Assembly: GCA_016933215.1 (NCBI GenBank)
Contig: JAFGBH010000097.1
Coordinates: 1 to 38,630, forward strand
Direction: 5' to 3'
Source: Deltaproteobacteria bacterium
GTDB lineage: Bacteria; Desulfobacterota; Syntrophia; Syntrophales; UBA2210
DNA length: 38,630 nucleotides
The notes below the pieces were generated by a model that was not told the DNA's origin, made no database searches, and saw only the letters and a program-made list of their open reading frames with translations. Of this stretch, positions 1-7,881 are shown piece by piece. Both the position numbers and the translations under genes were made by a program. Numbering within the stretch: position 1 is the stretch's first letter; every line of letters begins with the position of its first letter.

Positions 1-143
1 AGAATTTATTTTCTGTGTTTTCTGGCAGAAAATAAATTCGTTAACTCACTTATCCCGATTGTCGGGATTAAGGAAAATGTTTGTTTTGTATTCTCGCTTC
101 TCCCGCCGCAGAGAGCGGGGAATGCGCTCACTGTTTAATTCAC
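1..143 (+). repeat. Dispersed repeat R1, copy a (cut by window edge)
   Basis: Right two thirds of an R1 element. It has the TTATTTTCTG / CAGAAAATAA inverted repeat (8-37), the CCCGAT-type dyad (about 53-68), the pyrimidine-rich TTCTCGCTTCTCCCGCCGC segment with its GCGGGG partner, and the right end. The right end overlaps the stop codon of the histidine kinase on the minus strand (TGA read from 142 to 140). Bases 1-45 are identical to the last 45 bases of the window. Confidence 0.85.
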
Positions 144-1915
144 GCCTGATTACTCTCCGTTGGGAGCAGAATTTCAAAGGTGGTCCCCGAGTCTATTGTG
201 CTCTCCACTTGAATTTCCCCGTTGTGACCCTTTATGATTTCATAAGCGAGAGGAAGCCCCAGTCCCAAACCTTTTTCCTTCGTCGTATATTCAGGATTGA
301 ATATCCGATCAATCTCGGCAGAGGTCAATCCGGAACCCGTATCGGAAATCCTGATGCTCATCTTGTCCCTTCCGTTCGGCTCAACGACAACCGAGATGGT
401 TCCTTCACCCGAAATAGACTCCATGGCGTTCTTCAAGATATTATAGAGGGCCTGTTTCATCTTATCCATGTCCATGGGAACCATAATATTGCGATCGTTA
501 TATCGGGCCTCCACCCTGATTCCCCTCGATGTGGCCTCCTCTTCCATGAGACTTATTATCTTTTCCAATACATATCCCACTGAATGATCACTCAGTTCCA
601 GCCTGCGACTCCTGAAAAAGGTGGCAAATTCTTCAATGATTCCGTTCAGGCGCAGTATCTCATCGCGAATTATTCCCGTAATATGGTAGAAGCCTTTCTT
701 CTTTTTCTCATCCGCCGGCATATATTCCCGCCTGACTCGTTGACTCGCCATACTGATGGCATTCAGAGGATTGCGGATCTCATGGGCGACGCCGGCGGCA
801 AGCTGACCGAGGGCGGAAAGCCGCTCCGCCTGCTGCAGCTGTTTTTCCATTTCCTCCACTCTTTCGGCATTCCTCTTCTGATTCCTGTAAAGTGCCCACA
901 CTGAAAGTATACCGATAACCATAATGAAAATCATGGAGGTTATCATTCGGTTCCTGTTTTCCAATAATATCGTGTCTCCCCCGGCTCGGTCCAGACCGAG
1001 ACGTGCGAATCCGACCACCTTTTCGTCAAGATGAACGGGAACAATAATCTCCAGGAGTCTCTTGTCCTGGAAGACCATCTTCCGGCTCGCCTTTGTTAAC
1101 CTGCCCTCCAACACATCCAGGGATATTGCATCCATTTCTTCAAATTTTTCGGGAACTTCACCTGCACGGCCGAGGGCCTTGCCATATTTGTTCATGACGA
1201 CAAGGTAGGCCAGTCCCTGCCCCCATCCTACCTCTTCGATCGCCTTCTCCACGGCAATCTTGGAGCTCCAATACCGCAATCCCTTGTCGTCAAGTGCTAC
1301 AACTATGGTACCGCTTCCATCCTTTCGGCGAAGTGCGATATATCCGATCTCGTCGAGTTTTCCAAATCTGTTGAAGAGATCTATCATGATCTCCTCCTGC
1401 CTCGATGCGGCAACGCTCGTTTTCGGGGGAAGGTCCTGAAGAAACTCCCTGCTCTGAAACACGATCGCCCCCTCCTTATTGAGAACGGCGATAAGCCAGA
1501 GGCTTTCCCTTTCGGCTATCTCCTCAAGATCTTTTTCGCTCAAAAGTTCCTTTTTCCATTCGACATCAATGTCACGCGCCAGATCGACCAGATTCTTAAC
1601 GAGGGACTCCTGCGGAGAAAATGCCTTATCTGTGAGAGGAACAAATTCGTCCTCCTCCTGATCTTCCTTCAGTGTCTGATAGAGATAGGTCAGATTCTCC
1701 TGCGCCACATTCTCGACCGTCGTTATTATGTCGAGGCCCCTGTTTTCCATGAAACCGATGAGCGTTTTGTCGAGTCTTCCCAAATCCATGAGCCCCATTA
1801 CCAGAATAAGGATAACAAAACCCACCATGACGAAGGCCACCGTAAGAGGCTGGAGGAAGGTCCTGCTATACCGGGCGGACGATCTCTGCTGAATTATCTT
1901 TTTTACCCTTTTCAT
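140..1915 (-). CDS. Membrane-bound sensor histidine kinase, ZraS/NtrB-like
   Basis: Two-component sensor of about 591 residues. A transmembrane helix lies at about residues 24-44, a large extracytoplasmic sensor region (about 45-323) follows, then a second helix (about 324-343). A short coiled coil precedes the H-box AAGVAHEIRNPLNAI, with phospho-acceptor His near 378. The ATPase domain has the N-box (NILKNA, about 493-498), DTGSG (about 525) and GLGLGL (about 549). No HAMP domain is evident. The start at 1915 is chosen because ATG overlaps the TGA of the upstream gene as ATGA, which suggests translational coupling; an in-frame ATG 39 bases further upstream lies inside that gene. The pairing with a ZraP-like protein suggests envelope or metal stress sensing (inference). 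No response regulator is in the window; it may lie beyond the left edge. The stop codon is in repeat R1. Confidence 0.9.
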   Translation of the reverse strand: MKRVKKIIQQRSSARYSRTFLQPLTVAFVMVGFVILILVMGLMDLGRLDKTLIGFMENRGLDIITTVENVAQENLTYLYQTLKEDQEEDEFVPLTDKAFSPQESLVKNLVDLARDIDVEWKKELLSEKDLEEIAERESLWLIAVLNKEGAIVFQSREFLQDLPPKTSVAASRQEEIMIDLFNRFGKLDEIGYIALRRKDGSGTIVVALDDKGLRYWSSKIAVEKAIEEVGWGQGLAYLVVMNKYGKALGRAGEVPEKFEEMDAISLDVLEGRLTKASRKMVFQDKRLLEIIVPVHLDEKVVGFARLGLDRAGGDTILLENRNRMITSMIFIMVIGILSVWALYRNQKRNAERVEEMEKQLQQAERLSALGQLAAGVAHEIRNPLNAISMASQRVRREYMPADEKKKKGFYHITGIIRDEILRLNGIIEEFATFFRSRRLELSDHSVGYVLEKIISLMEEEATSRGIRVEARYNDRNIMVPMDMDKMKQALYNILKNAMESISGEGTISVVVEPNGRDKMSIRISDTGSGLTSAEIDRIFNPEYTTKEKGLGLGLPLAYEIIKGHNGEIQVESTIDSGTTFEILLPTESNQA

Positions 1916-2352
1916 TTCCAGTCTCTCTTGGCGGACATTTCCCCGCTGGTGCACCAGACCTTTATCTGCTCGGGCGAGAGAACTCTCCGTATCTCTAACT
2001 GGTAATTGAGCACAACCCTGTCGAACGCCCTGTTCAGATCTTCGATTTCACCCGCCTTGACAAGCACCTTTTCTTCGCCTGTTTCCGGATCATTCAACAG
2101 GTTTCGTATCTCAATTCTCTTCACCATAAGATCGCTGCGAAGCTGGAGAATTCTTCTCCGATAGCTGGACCTGATCGCCTCTATCGCCTCCGCCTGCCCT
2201 GAAGAGAACTCCATTTTCGAGAGGGGGATACAGTCCTTGCTTTCTGAAACTGCATTATTGTCTTTTTTTTCTTCCACTGACCCCTGAGCCCAGAGAGGGG
2301 CAAATGAACCCAGAAAAATAAAAATGATGGCAATCAGGAAATAGTTTCTCAT
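1912..2352 (-). CDS. Periplasmic Spy/CpxP/ZraP-like stress protein
   Basis: A 146-residue exported protein. It has an N-terminal signal peptide (MRNYFLIAIIFIFLGSFAPLWAQ, cleavage near residue 23) and then a helical region rich in Arg, Glu and Leu (about 48-135). The spacing SxxRRRILQLRSDLMVKRIE and the closing LSPEQIKVW are typical of the Spy/CpxP/ZraP heavy-metal-resistor family, which act as periplasmic chaperones or feedback regulators of sensor kinases. A good ribosome-binding site (GGGAAGG) precedes ATG at 2352. The gene overlaps the kinase gene by four bases, so the two are one operon, as with zraP and zraS. The family assignment comes from overall pattern, not from an alignment. Confidence 0.78.
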   Translation of the reverse strand: MRNYFLIAIIFIFLGSFAPLWAQGSVEEKKDNNAVSESKDCIPLSKMEFSSGQAEAIEAIRSSYRRRILQLRSDLMVKRIEIRNLLNDPETGEEKVLVKAGEIEDLNRAFDRVVLNYQLEIRRVLSPEQIKVWCTSGEMSAKRDWK

Positions 2353-2453
2353 TTTTTCCTTCCCTTTTTAAAAGCTATCAAAACCTTCCCCCATGACCGC
2401 AGGTCTCGCGCACCTTGTATATCACGATTTGCACTATTAAAATACCTTCAAAA

Positions 2454-2503
2454 GTGAATCTCCTCGCCCACAGGGCAGGGCTTGCGGGTGCGCTCCCGGT
2501 CAA
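2454..2503 (+). repeat. Dispersed repeat R2, internally deleted remnant
   Basis: Fifty bases that match the left end and then the right end of the 110-bp R2 element (GTGAA..CTC.TCGCCCACAGGGC followed directly by GGGCTTGCGGGTGCG and CCCGGTCAA). The middle about 60 bases are missing. The loss looks like a fusion between the two GC-rich hairpins of the full element. It lies about 100 bp upstream of the ZraP-like gene and is not translated. Confidence 0.8.
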
Positions 2504-2538
2504 TTGATTTGGATTCTACCACATAAAACACATCAGCG

Positions 2539-2556
2539 TTCGACAATTTTGTCGAA
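2539..2556. promoter_or_regulatory. Perfect dyad, candidate enhancer site for a sigma-54 activator
   Basis: TTCGACAATTTTGTCGAA: two perfect 8-bp arms separated by TT. It lies about 190 bp upstream of the predicted start of the sigma-54 promoter at 2721, a usual distance for upstream activating sequences of NtrC-family regulators. Half-site-like TCGACA (near 2628) and TGTCG (near 2696) occur between the dyad and the promoter. Assignment to a ZraR-like regulator is inference from the adjacent ZraP/ZraS-like pair. Confidence 0.55.
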
Positions 2557-2720
2557 TTTTACAAAAAATGCACCTTGAGACCAACTGGTTGTTATCATTA
2601 ATTTATTGTAATTCAGTCAGGAACTTCTCGACATTTCTTTCCTGAATGCGTAATGATTGCACCGTCTGCTTATCTCATAAACATCCATAATTTCATGTCG
2701 TTATTTAATTATACCGTGGC

Positions 2721-2736
2721 TGGCACGTAATATGCA
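2721..2736 (+). promoter_or_regulatory. Sigma-54 (-24/-12) promoter
   Basis: TGGCACGTAATATGCA matches the consensus TGGCACGnnnnTTGCA at every fixed position but one, with GG (2722-2723) and GC (2734-2735) at the obligatory spacing. The predicted transcription start is near 2747 on the plus strand. The nearest downstream gene starts at 3295, beyond a strong terminator, so the promoter probably drives a small RNA. Confidence 0.75.
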
Positions 2737-2746
2737 TCTACATAAC

Positions 2747-2952
2747 ATAGACAAGTCAGAAAACCCCTCCTAATTTTCTGGCTTAGACCCTAACCAACCG
2801 ATCTATTTATACAAGATACTGGCCTTTTATAAGTGCCAGTATCGCTGTTTCTGAGCCGGTTATTAAACATTGACGTGATTCTGATAGTAGGAATACGTCG
2901 GTTGGCAAAAACCTCCGGGGGGAGATTATCCAATCTCCCCCCATATTTTTTT
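2747..2952 (+). ncRNA. Candidate sigma-54-dependent small RNA (about 206 nt)
   Basis: Bounded by the sigma-54 promoter (2721-2736) and an intrinsic terminator (2917-2952). It has no credible reading frame with a ribosome-binding site. Hairpin 1 (2755-2782) has a 7-bp perfect stem CAGAAAA/TTTTCTG, extended by two pairs, and a ten-base loop CCCCTCCTAA that carries CCTCC, the complement of a Shine-Dalgarno core. Hairpin 2 (2815-2843) has a perfect 9-bp stem GATACTGGC/GCCAGTATC. A second single-stranded CCTCC lies at 2912-2916, just before the terminator stem. A loop exposing CCUCC suggests pairing with ribosome-binding sites of target mRNAs. This is inference; expression is unproven. It could instead be a leader that only partly terminates before the gene at 3295. 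Confidence 0.55.
2917..2952 (+). terminator. Strong intrinsic terminator
   Basis: Perfect 11-bp stem GGGGGGAGATT (2917-2927) / AATCTCCCCCC (2932-2942), loop ATCC, then ATA and a run of seven T (2946-2952). It is the natural 3' end for the transcript starting near 2747. Confidence 0.8.
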
Positions 2953-2978
2953 CAGAGCCACAAAACACTTTCGCTTCA

Positions 2979-3173
2979 GTTGAGTCTCCCCGCAACAAGT
3001 TGCGGGAAATCTCCGACTGTTTAGTATGGTAGAAATTGTTTTCTGTGTACTTCTGACAGAAAATAATTTCGTTAACATACTTATCCCGTTTATCGGGGTT
3101 AAGGAAAAATGTATTTTTATTCGCTCGCTAACCCGCCGCATAAAGTGGGAAATGCGCTCGCTCACCAATTCAA
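2979..3173 (+). repeat. Dispersed repeat R1, copy b
   Basis: Diverged but nearly full-length copy. The left end TTGAGTCTCCCC is followed by a CCCGCAAC/GTTGCGGG stem, the conserved linker AATCTCCGACTGTTTAGTA, the TTTTCTG..CAGAAAA inverted repeat (one mismatch that would be G-U in RNA), the CCCG..CGGGG dyad, the ATTCGCTCGCTAACCCGCCG block and the right end CCAATTCAAA. It lies upstream of the gene at 3295 and is not attached to a stop codon, unlike most other copies. Confidence 0.85.
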
Positions 3174-3181
3174 AATTCAAC

Positions 3182-3210
3182 TTGACACAAAATTTCTTGC
3201 CGTATACATA
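3182..3210 (+). promoter_or_regulatory. Sigma-70-type promoter for the nitronate monooxygenase-like gene
   Basis: TTGACA (3182-3187), 17-base spacer, TACATA (3205-3210); an overlapping TATACA at 3203 is an alternative -10. It begins only nine bases after repeat R1 copy b ends. It would give the gene at 3295 its own promoter, separate from the sigma-54 unit upstream. Confidence 0.45.
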
Positions 3211-3294
3211 ATGCACGATCTGCGCCAGAGGAGATGACAAAAAAAATAGCAGCTATTTTTTCCATATACAATAAAGCGAAAAAAGGAGAGATCT

Positions 3295-4344
3295 ATGAAG
3301 ACACGGATGACTGAACTTCTCGGGATCAAATATCCCATCATGCTTTCCGGTATGAGCTGGATCAGTATCCCCGAAATGGTAGCCGCCGTTTCAAATGCAG
3401 GGGGGCTTGGCATACTCGCCACCGGTCCTTTGAATGCCAACGAAACACGAAAGGCCATCATCAGGATTCGCGAACTGACTGATAAACCATTCGGGGCAAA
3501 CGCGACACTTCTCTTCCCAGGGGCAAAGGAAAACGCAAAGGTACTCCTCGAGGAAAAGGTGCCCGTTATTAATTTTTCTCTTGGCAAGGGCGATTGGCTG
3601 GCAGAGGGCGCTCACAAATACGGAGGAAAGGTCTTTGCAACCGTGGTCAATGAACGGCACGCACTGGCGGCTCAGAAGCAGGGTGCCGACGGTATCGTTG
3701 CAACGGGGCATGAAGCAGCCGCACACGGCGGCGACGCAACGTCACTTGTCCTGATACCAACGATTGCCGATGTGGTAGACATCCCCGTCATCGCCGCCGG
3801 TGGATTCGCCGACGGGAGGGGGCTTATGGCGGCCCTTGCACTTGGAGCCTCGGGGATATCAATGGGGACCCGTTTAATGGCGACAAAGGAAAGCGGTCTT
3901 CATGAAAACTACAAGAAACTTTCACTCGAGAAAGGTGCAGACGATACGATTTATGGACGCTACTTCGACGGGCTCGGGTGCCGTTCACTGAAGACGCCTG
4001 CGGCTGTCAAGGCATACAGAAAGGGTTTCCTCGGAATGCCGAATTTCATTACCGCCATGAGCACTTCCAAGGATATCGCCAAGATGTTAAATCTCCCCTA
4101 TTTCAAATTGTTTATCGGGATACTGCTTTCGGGACCCAAGAACGCGATCATGATGGCCTATCTGGCGAATGCCTTCAAGGCAATAAGCCTTGCGACCGAA
4201 GAGGGGGATATGCAAAGAGGAGTTCTGACGGTAGGACAGTCGACGGGGCTTCTCCATGACATTCCCACCGTTGCCGAGCTCTTTGAGCGGATGACTGCCG
4301 AGGCCGAGGGGATTCAGAATCAGCTCTCCGAGGCAGTCAAATAA
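3295..4344 (+). CDS. Nitronate monooxygenase / FabK-like FMN-dependent TIM-barrel enzyme
   Basis: A 349-residue flavoenzyme of the 2-nitropropane dioxygenase family. The N-terminus TELLGIKYPIMLSGMSWIS and NAGGLGILA are family hallmarks. GHEAAAHGG (about residues 138-146) corresponds to the catalytic/flavin motif GxExGGHxG. IPVIAAGGFADG and ALALGASGISMGTRLM form the FMN phosphate site. Members oxidise alkyl nitronates or act as enoyl-ACP reductases (FabK); sequence alone does not decide which. AAAGGAGAG precedes ATG at 3295. The gene is monocistronic, with its own promoter upstream and a very strong hairpin downstream. Confidence 0.85.
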   Translation: MKTRMTELLGIKYPIMLSGMSWISIPEMVAAVSNAGGLGILATGPLNANETRKAIIRIRELTDKPFGANATLLFPGAKENAKVLLEEKVPVINFSLGKGDWLAEGAHKYGGKVFATVVNERHALAAQKQGADGIVATGHEAAAHGGDATSLVLIPTIADVVDIPVIAAGGFADGRGLMAALALGASGISMGTRLMATKESGLHENYKKLSLEKGADDTIYGRYFDGLGCRSLKTPAAVKAYRKGFLGMPNFITAMSTSKDIAKMLNLPYFKLFIGILLSGPKNAIMMAYLANAFKAISLATEEGDMQRGVLTVGQSTGLLHDIPTVAELFERMTAEAEGIQNQLSEAVK

Positions 4345-4364
4345 CTGAATAACATTAGACATAA

Positions 4365-4415
4365 AAAATAAGAAGGGAACCTGTATTTACGTAATACAGG
4401 TTCCCTTCTTATTTT
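4365..4415. terminator. Bidirectional intrinsic terminator with a 23-bp perfect stem
   Basis: Arms AAAATAAGAAGGGAACCTG... (4365-4387) and its exact complement (4393-4415) with loop TACGT. The A-rich outer left arm and T-rich outer right arm let it act in both directions. It follows the stop codon at 4344 by 20 bases. Confidence 0.85.
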
Positions 4416-4885
4416 CGGTGGAATTAAGGACGGTCGAACCCCTAAACGCAGGGATGCCGACGGATGCATGGCTATTGCGTAAGACCCCAAAATCACTGAA
4501 TATAAAAACCCTACCAAAAGCATTTCGACTCCTTACTCCTTTCAATCCAACAAGGCCAAGCCCAGCATATCATGTGGCAGCTCGGAGCGACTGCATGTAT
4601 TTGCCAGTAAGAGGGGAACAAATGTTCCAGTAGGGAGTCATGCAGCATGTGCTGGCCAAAGGTCTTAACATGCCTCCTCTTTTCGTGCAGGGAGTGTATG
4701 GAAAGCGGCCGTTAGTGTCAATGGAATAATTGATTCGCAGGCGTAAGTTCCGTAACTTTTACAGAAACTGGCTTTACTCGAATTCCTTGCTTATTCATAA
4801 CCATATAACACCGCTACTGTGGGACGCATAGTACGCTACGAATCCCAAGCAGCAGCATGGTATATAGCTTGAATCTGAAGATGGC
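4416..4885. other. Intergenic stretch without recognised gene
   Basis: About 470 bases between the terminator and mscL. Short reading frames here lack ribosome-binding sites and resemble nothing I recognise. A tRNA-like scrap (GGTCGAACCC near 4433) does not fold into a cloverleaf. Nothing else is supported. Confidence 0.5.
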
Positions 4886-5281
4886 TTACTTTCGTTCCTG
4901 CAGTAAATCACGTATTTCTGTAAGTAATACTTCCTGAGCAGGGGGCGCTACGGGCGCTTCTTCTTCTTTTTTCTTGAGTGAGTTAATTGCCTTAACAGCG
5001 ATAAAAATAGCAAATGCGATGATAGTGAAATCGATAATCGTTTGTATGAACTTTCCATAGCTGATTATTACAGCCGGAAGGTCTCCCGCAGCTGCTTTGA
5101 CAGTATATGCCAAACTGGAGAAATCGACTCCACCCAAAAGCACTCCTATTGGAGGCATAAGCACATCACCGACAAAGGAAGAAACGATTTTACCAAACGC
5201 GGCGCCAATAATGATACCAACGGCCATATCGACAACATTCCCCTTTACTGCAAAATCCTTAAACTCTTTCATCATGCCCAT
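4886..5281 (-). CDS. mscL: Large-conductance mechanosensitive channel MscL
   Basis: A 131-residue inner-membrane channel that opens under membrane tension to release solutes on hypo-osmotic shock. The signature [20 protein letters not shown] with [20 protein letters not shown] marks the N-terminal amphipathic helix and TM1 (about 8-50). TM2 is [23 protein letters not shown] (about 78-102), followed by a charged cytoplasmic helix ending [12 protein letters not shown]. The length is close to the usual 130-140 residues. GGAGGA precedes ATG at 5281. It is monocistronic. Confidence 0.97.
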   Translation of the reverse strand: MGMMKEFKDFAVKGNVVDMAVGIIIGAAFGKIVSSFVGDVLMPPIGVLLGGVDFSSLAYTVKAAAGDLPAVIISYGKFIQTIIDFTIIAFAIFIAVKAINSLKKKEEEAPVAPPAQEVLLTEIRDLLQERK

Positions 5282-5862
5282 GATAAATTCCTCCGAGTTA
5301 AAAGATTGACCTGTTAGGTTGCAACTCTAATACTCTCTTTACTTAGAATTGCCGCTGTCATTGCTTACAATTGATTAGCAGGTACATTGTCTTGATATGA
5401 GGATATTGAGGGTGGTTTCAGAAAGGTCTGCCCAACAGTATTATTCCCATTCGTCAGTGCAAACATTTTGAAAAATCGATTGAGATCAACGGAATTTCAA
5501 TAAAGCCCTGCTTCTCCTTTCGAAAAATAGGACTGTAAGATCATAACCTCCTTTTCTTTGTTAGGGTTGTTCAAAAGAATCTCATACCATATTCTAAATT
5601 CAGCAGAACATGCTAAATCACTAACTCCATTACGATATTTTGTCAAGGTGTATTACAGTAAGACTTCCAAACGATAATCGATAATTTTTACACTGAACGA
5701 TTCTATTGATTTGGCAGGCGGCGTTCAGTTTGGCTATATGCCAAATATTTACGGATTTCCTATCTCACTGGAATGACGGATGCGGGCCGAGATTGCCTTT
5801 TAATGGGTGCTTCGCCTTACCTGCAACGACGACGGAAGTGTGAATCCCTTCATAATTAGTTA
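5282..5862. other. Intergenic stretch without recognised gene
   Basis: About 580 AT-rich bases between mscL and the J-domain gene. It presumably holds the mscL promoter (minus strand, reading left). A weak TTTGGC/GCCAAA hairpin lies near 5727-5744. No open reading frame with a credible start, no RNA gene and no R1/R2 copy was seen. Confidence 0.5.
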
Positions 5863-6675
5863 TTATTTGTTGATGATGTTGTTTATAAAGCCCTTGATTT
5901 CTTCAAGAATGGGTTTTTTGATGTGGACTTTCAGGTAGAGGTCGCCCGGTTCGGCACCCCCCTTTCCGGTTTCTCCCATACCGGCAAGTCTAATCTTCTG
6001 ACCGTCTTTCACTCCCGCGGGAATTTTAATCATAATTTTCTTCTTGTCCCTTCCCCAGTGGGTGTACTCGCGCGATCCCCCTGTCGCTGCCTCCCGGGGT
6101 TCGAGACGAATGATGTCGGCAAGATCCCTTCCCTTTTCGGGCAATTCTATCCCGCTTAACTTTTTAAAGGCGAAGCGGACAATCTTTCCCAGGCCCCCTT
6201 CAATATGTGGAAACTGGACAGAGCTTTCTCCCCCTCTCCCGACGTTGCCCGTAAAGACGTATCCCCTCCCGTTCGTGCCGTTGGTTCTGAATTCAAAGGT
6301 CCGGTAGCCGTTTCCGTAGGCATCCTTGAATATATCTTCAAATCCCCGAAGGCCGAATGACCGGGCAAGCTCCTCGAATATCCTGTTGATGTCGGAACCC
6401 CTGAAGATATCCTGGTCGGAATAGGTCTGCCTGAACTGGCCGTAGGCGGAGGAGCCGTAGCGATCTCTCATCAGGTCGTAATCCTGCCGTTTCTGGGGGT
6501 TCGAGAGGACAGCGTAGGCCTCGTTGATTGACTTCATTTTCTCGGCGGACGCGGGGTCGCCGTTGTTCCGGTCGGGATGGTACTTGAGGGCTAGCTTTCT
6601 ATAAGAATCTTTAATCTCGCCCGCCTCGGCATCCTTTTCGATACCGAGGACCTGATAATAATCCATATGTTCCAT
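5863..6675 (-). CDS. CbpA-type J-domain co-chaperone
   Basis: Predicted 270-residue Hsp40. The J domain occupies about residues 5-70 with the HPD tripeptide at 33-35 (KYHPDRNNG) and recruits and stimulates DnaK. A middle Gly/Phe/Arg-rich linker (about 85-165) is followed by a C-terminal DnaJ-type substrate-binding domain, including [19 protein letters not shown] and [11 protein letters not shown]. The zinc-finger CxxCxGxG repeats of DnaJ are absent, so it is CbpA-like. The start at 6675 ([11 protein letters not shown]) is preferred because the 53 residues upstream in frame are Cys- and Pro-rich and not J-domain-like; the ribosome-binding site is weak (AAAGAG). It is separated by about 250 bases from the FlhG-like operon on the same strand. 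Confidence 0.88.
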   Translation of the reverse strand: MEHMDYYQVLGIEKDAEAGEIKDSYRKLALKYHPDRNNGDPASAEKMKSINEAYAVLSNPQKRQDYDLMRDRYGSSAYGQFRQTYSDQDIFRGSDINRIFEELARSFGLRGFEDIFKDAYGNGYRTFEFRTNGTNGRGYVFTGNVGRGGESSVQFPHIEGGLGKIVRFAFKKLSGIELPEKGRDLADIIRLEPREAATGGSREYTHWGRDKKKIMIKIPAGVKDGQKIRLAGMGETGKGGAEPGDLYLKVHIKKPILEEIKGFINNIINK

Positions 6676-6927
6676 GTACAACTCTTTTCTTTCAGAAACT
6701 GAATCTCTAAGCAAATTACAGGGGACGCAGCCGAGAGGAGCGTGCCGGGCCATCCCCGTACCCAATTCTTGACTAATATAATCACTATTTTTACTGTGAC
6801 AACAGGAACTCCCTGAAAGATGTCCCGGTCTCATCTTGTTTTACGCAGAAAGAAAGGTAAAGTGCTATCGATATACGTAGCAGGGGGGATATCGTGACGG
6901 CAAAGAGGGAAAAATCTCTCTCGGCTC

Positions 6928-7851
6928 TTAGAGCAATTTCATCGTAATATCGTAGGTATTCGCAAAGGCATCACTCGATTGCACCAGCCTGGTGATCGGT
7001 ACCATATCGGAAACCATCTGATTTATCTGCTTATCAAAGGCGATACCTCCATAATTTCGGGGATATATCATCAGATATTTTTCCGATACGAGTTGGATGA
7101 CCCGTCCGGCATTTTTATCGTTGCTGTTCACTACCATATTGGTGATCACCGCGGGCCGGATTGCTTCAATCTCTTTCTGCAGCTTTTCCATCATTTCCTT
7201 CCCGCTGATGTCTTCTGCCGCCTGCAGGAGGTCCCTGATCGTTCGCACTCTCAGCTCGTTATTCTCGTCCATGGCACTTCTTATCAGTGCCTGAAGGGGC
7301 GGTTGCTGACCGGCAAGCTTGCTGAGTTGCCGGTACACTGCATTTCTCACAAATGAATAGGCATTCTGAATGGACGTCGGCTGCGGCGTCAGCACGACGA
7401 TTTTCCTCTCGGCAACAAGAAAGAAATCGAGTACGTTAAATGAGGTGCCTGCCCCGAGGTCCAAGACAATATAATCGGCATCCAGTTTGCGGATGTGGTG
7501 AATAATTTTGATTTTCTGAGCCACATGCGGATTGGCCAGCGTGAGGACGTCACTGGCACCACAGATAAGACGGAGGTCTGCGATATCAGTATCGATGCAT
7601 ACCTCTTCGAGTGAGTCGAGCCTTCTTGTGACGAAATCATTCAGCGTCTTGGGCGGACTTTTAATCCCCATGAGGGTATGCAGATTGGCTCCGCCGAGGT
7701 CGAGGTCAACCAGGATGGTCCGTTTCCCCATGCGGGCCAGCCAGAAGGCCAGCAGGATACTGACCGTGCTCTTTCCGATTCCGCCCTTCCCCCCGCCGAC
7801 AGCCCATATCTGCGGATACGTGTCTATCTGTAGATTCTTTTCCACTTCCAT
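6928..7851 (-). CDS. MinD/ParA-family ATPase, FlhG-like
   Basis: A 307-residue deviant-Walker ATPase. GGGKGGIGKS (about residues 19-28) is the P-loop with signature Lys, TILVDLDLGGANLH (about 46-59) holds the Walker A' region, and DYIVLDLGAGTS (about 125-136) is Walker B. Such proteins dimerise on ATP and position envelope structures; the FlhG/MinD2 branch sets the number or place of flagella or pili. No flagellar or pilus genes lie in the window, so its partner is unknown. It is the last gene of a four-gene operon with AMIN, coiled-coil and PilZ proteins. Confidence 0.85.
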   Translation of the reverse strand: MEVEKNLQIDTYPQIWAVGGGKGGIGKSTVSILLAFWLARMGKRTILVDLDLGGANLHTLMGIKSPPKTLNDFVTRRLDSLEEVCIDTDIADLRLICGASDVLTLANPHVAQKIKIIHHIRKLDADYIVLDLGAGTSFNVLDFFLVAERKIVVLTPQPTSIQNAYSFVRNAVYRQLSKLAGQQPPLQALIRSAMDENNELRVRTIRDLLQAAEDISGKEMMEKLQKEIEAIRPAVITNMVVNSNDKNAGRVIQLVSEKYLMIYPRNYGGIAFDKQINQMVSDMVPITRLVQSSDAFANTYDITMKLL

Positions 7852-7881
7852 TCGGTATCTTTCGTTAGCTCATCGGCACGG

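Noticed and set aside
59-904. Open frames on the plus strand opposite the histidine kinase
   Set aside because: They mirror the kinase coding strand, have no ribosome-binding sites and show no recognisable domain.
2353-2453. Sigma-54 promoter for the ZraP-like operon on the minus strand
   Set aside because: The closest GG...GC pair has a spacing two bases too long, so no promoter could be supported.
2833-3024. A 63-codon plus-strand frame over the small RNA region
   Set aside because: It starts inside hairpin 2, has no ribosome-binding site, runs through the terminator and has no conserved-looking sequence.
4425-4520. tRNA-like or attachment-site remnant after the terminator
   Set aside because: Only a GGTCGAACCC scrap resembles a T-arm; no acceptor or anticodon stem can be drawn and no integrase is near.
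5497-5544. A 15-codon minus-strand frame preceded by AAAGGAGG
   Set aside because: The ribosome-binding site is only two bases from the ATG, no gene follows closely, and the peptide has no attenuator-like codon run.
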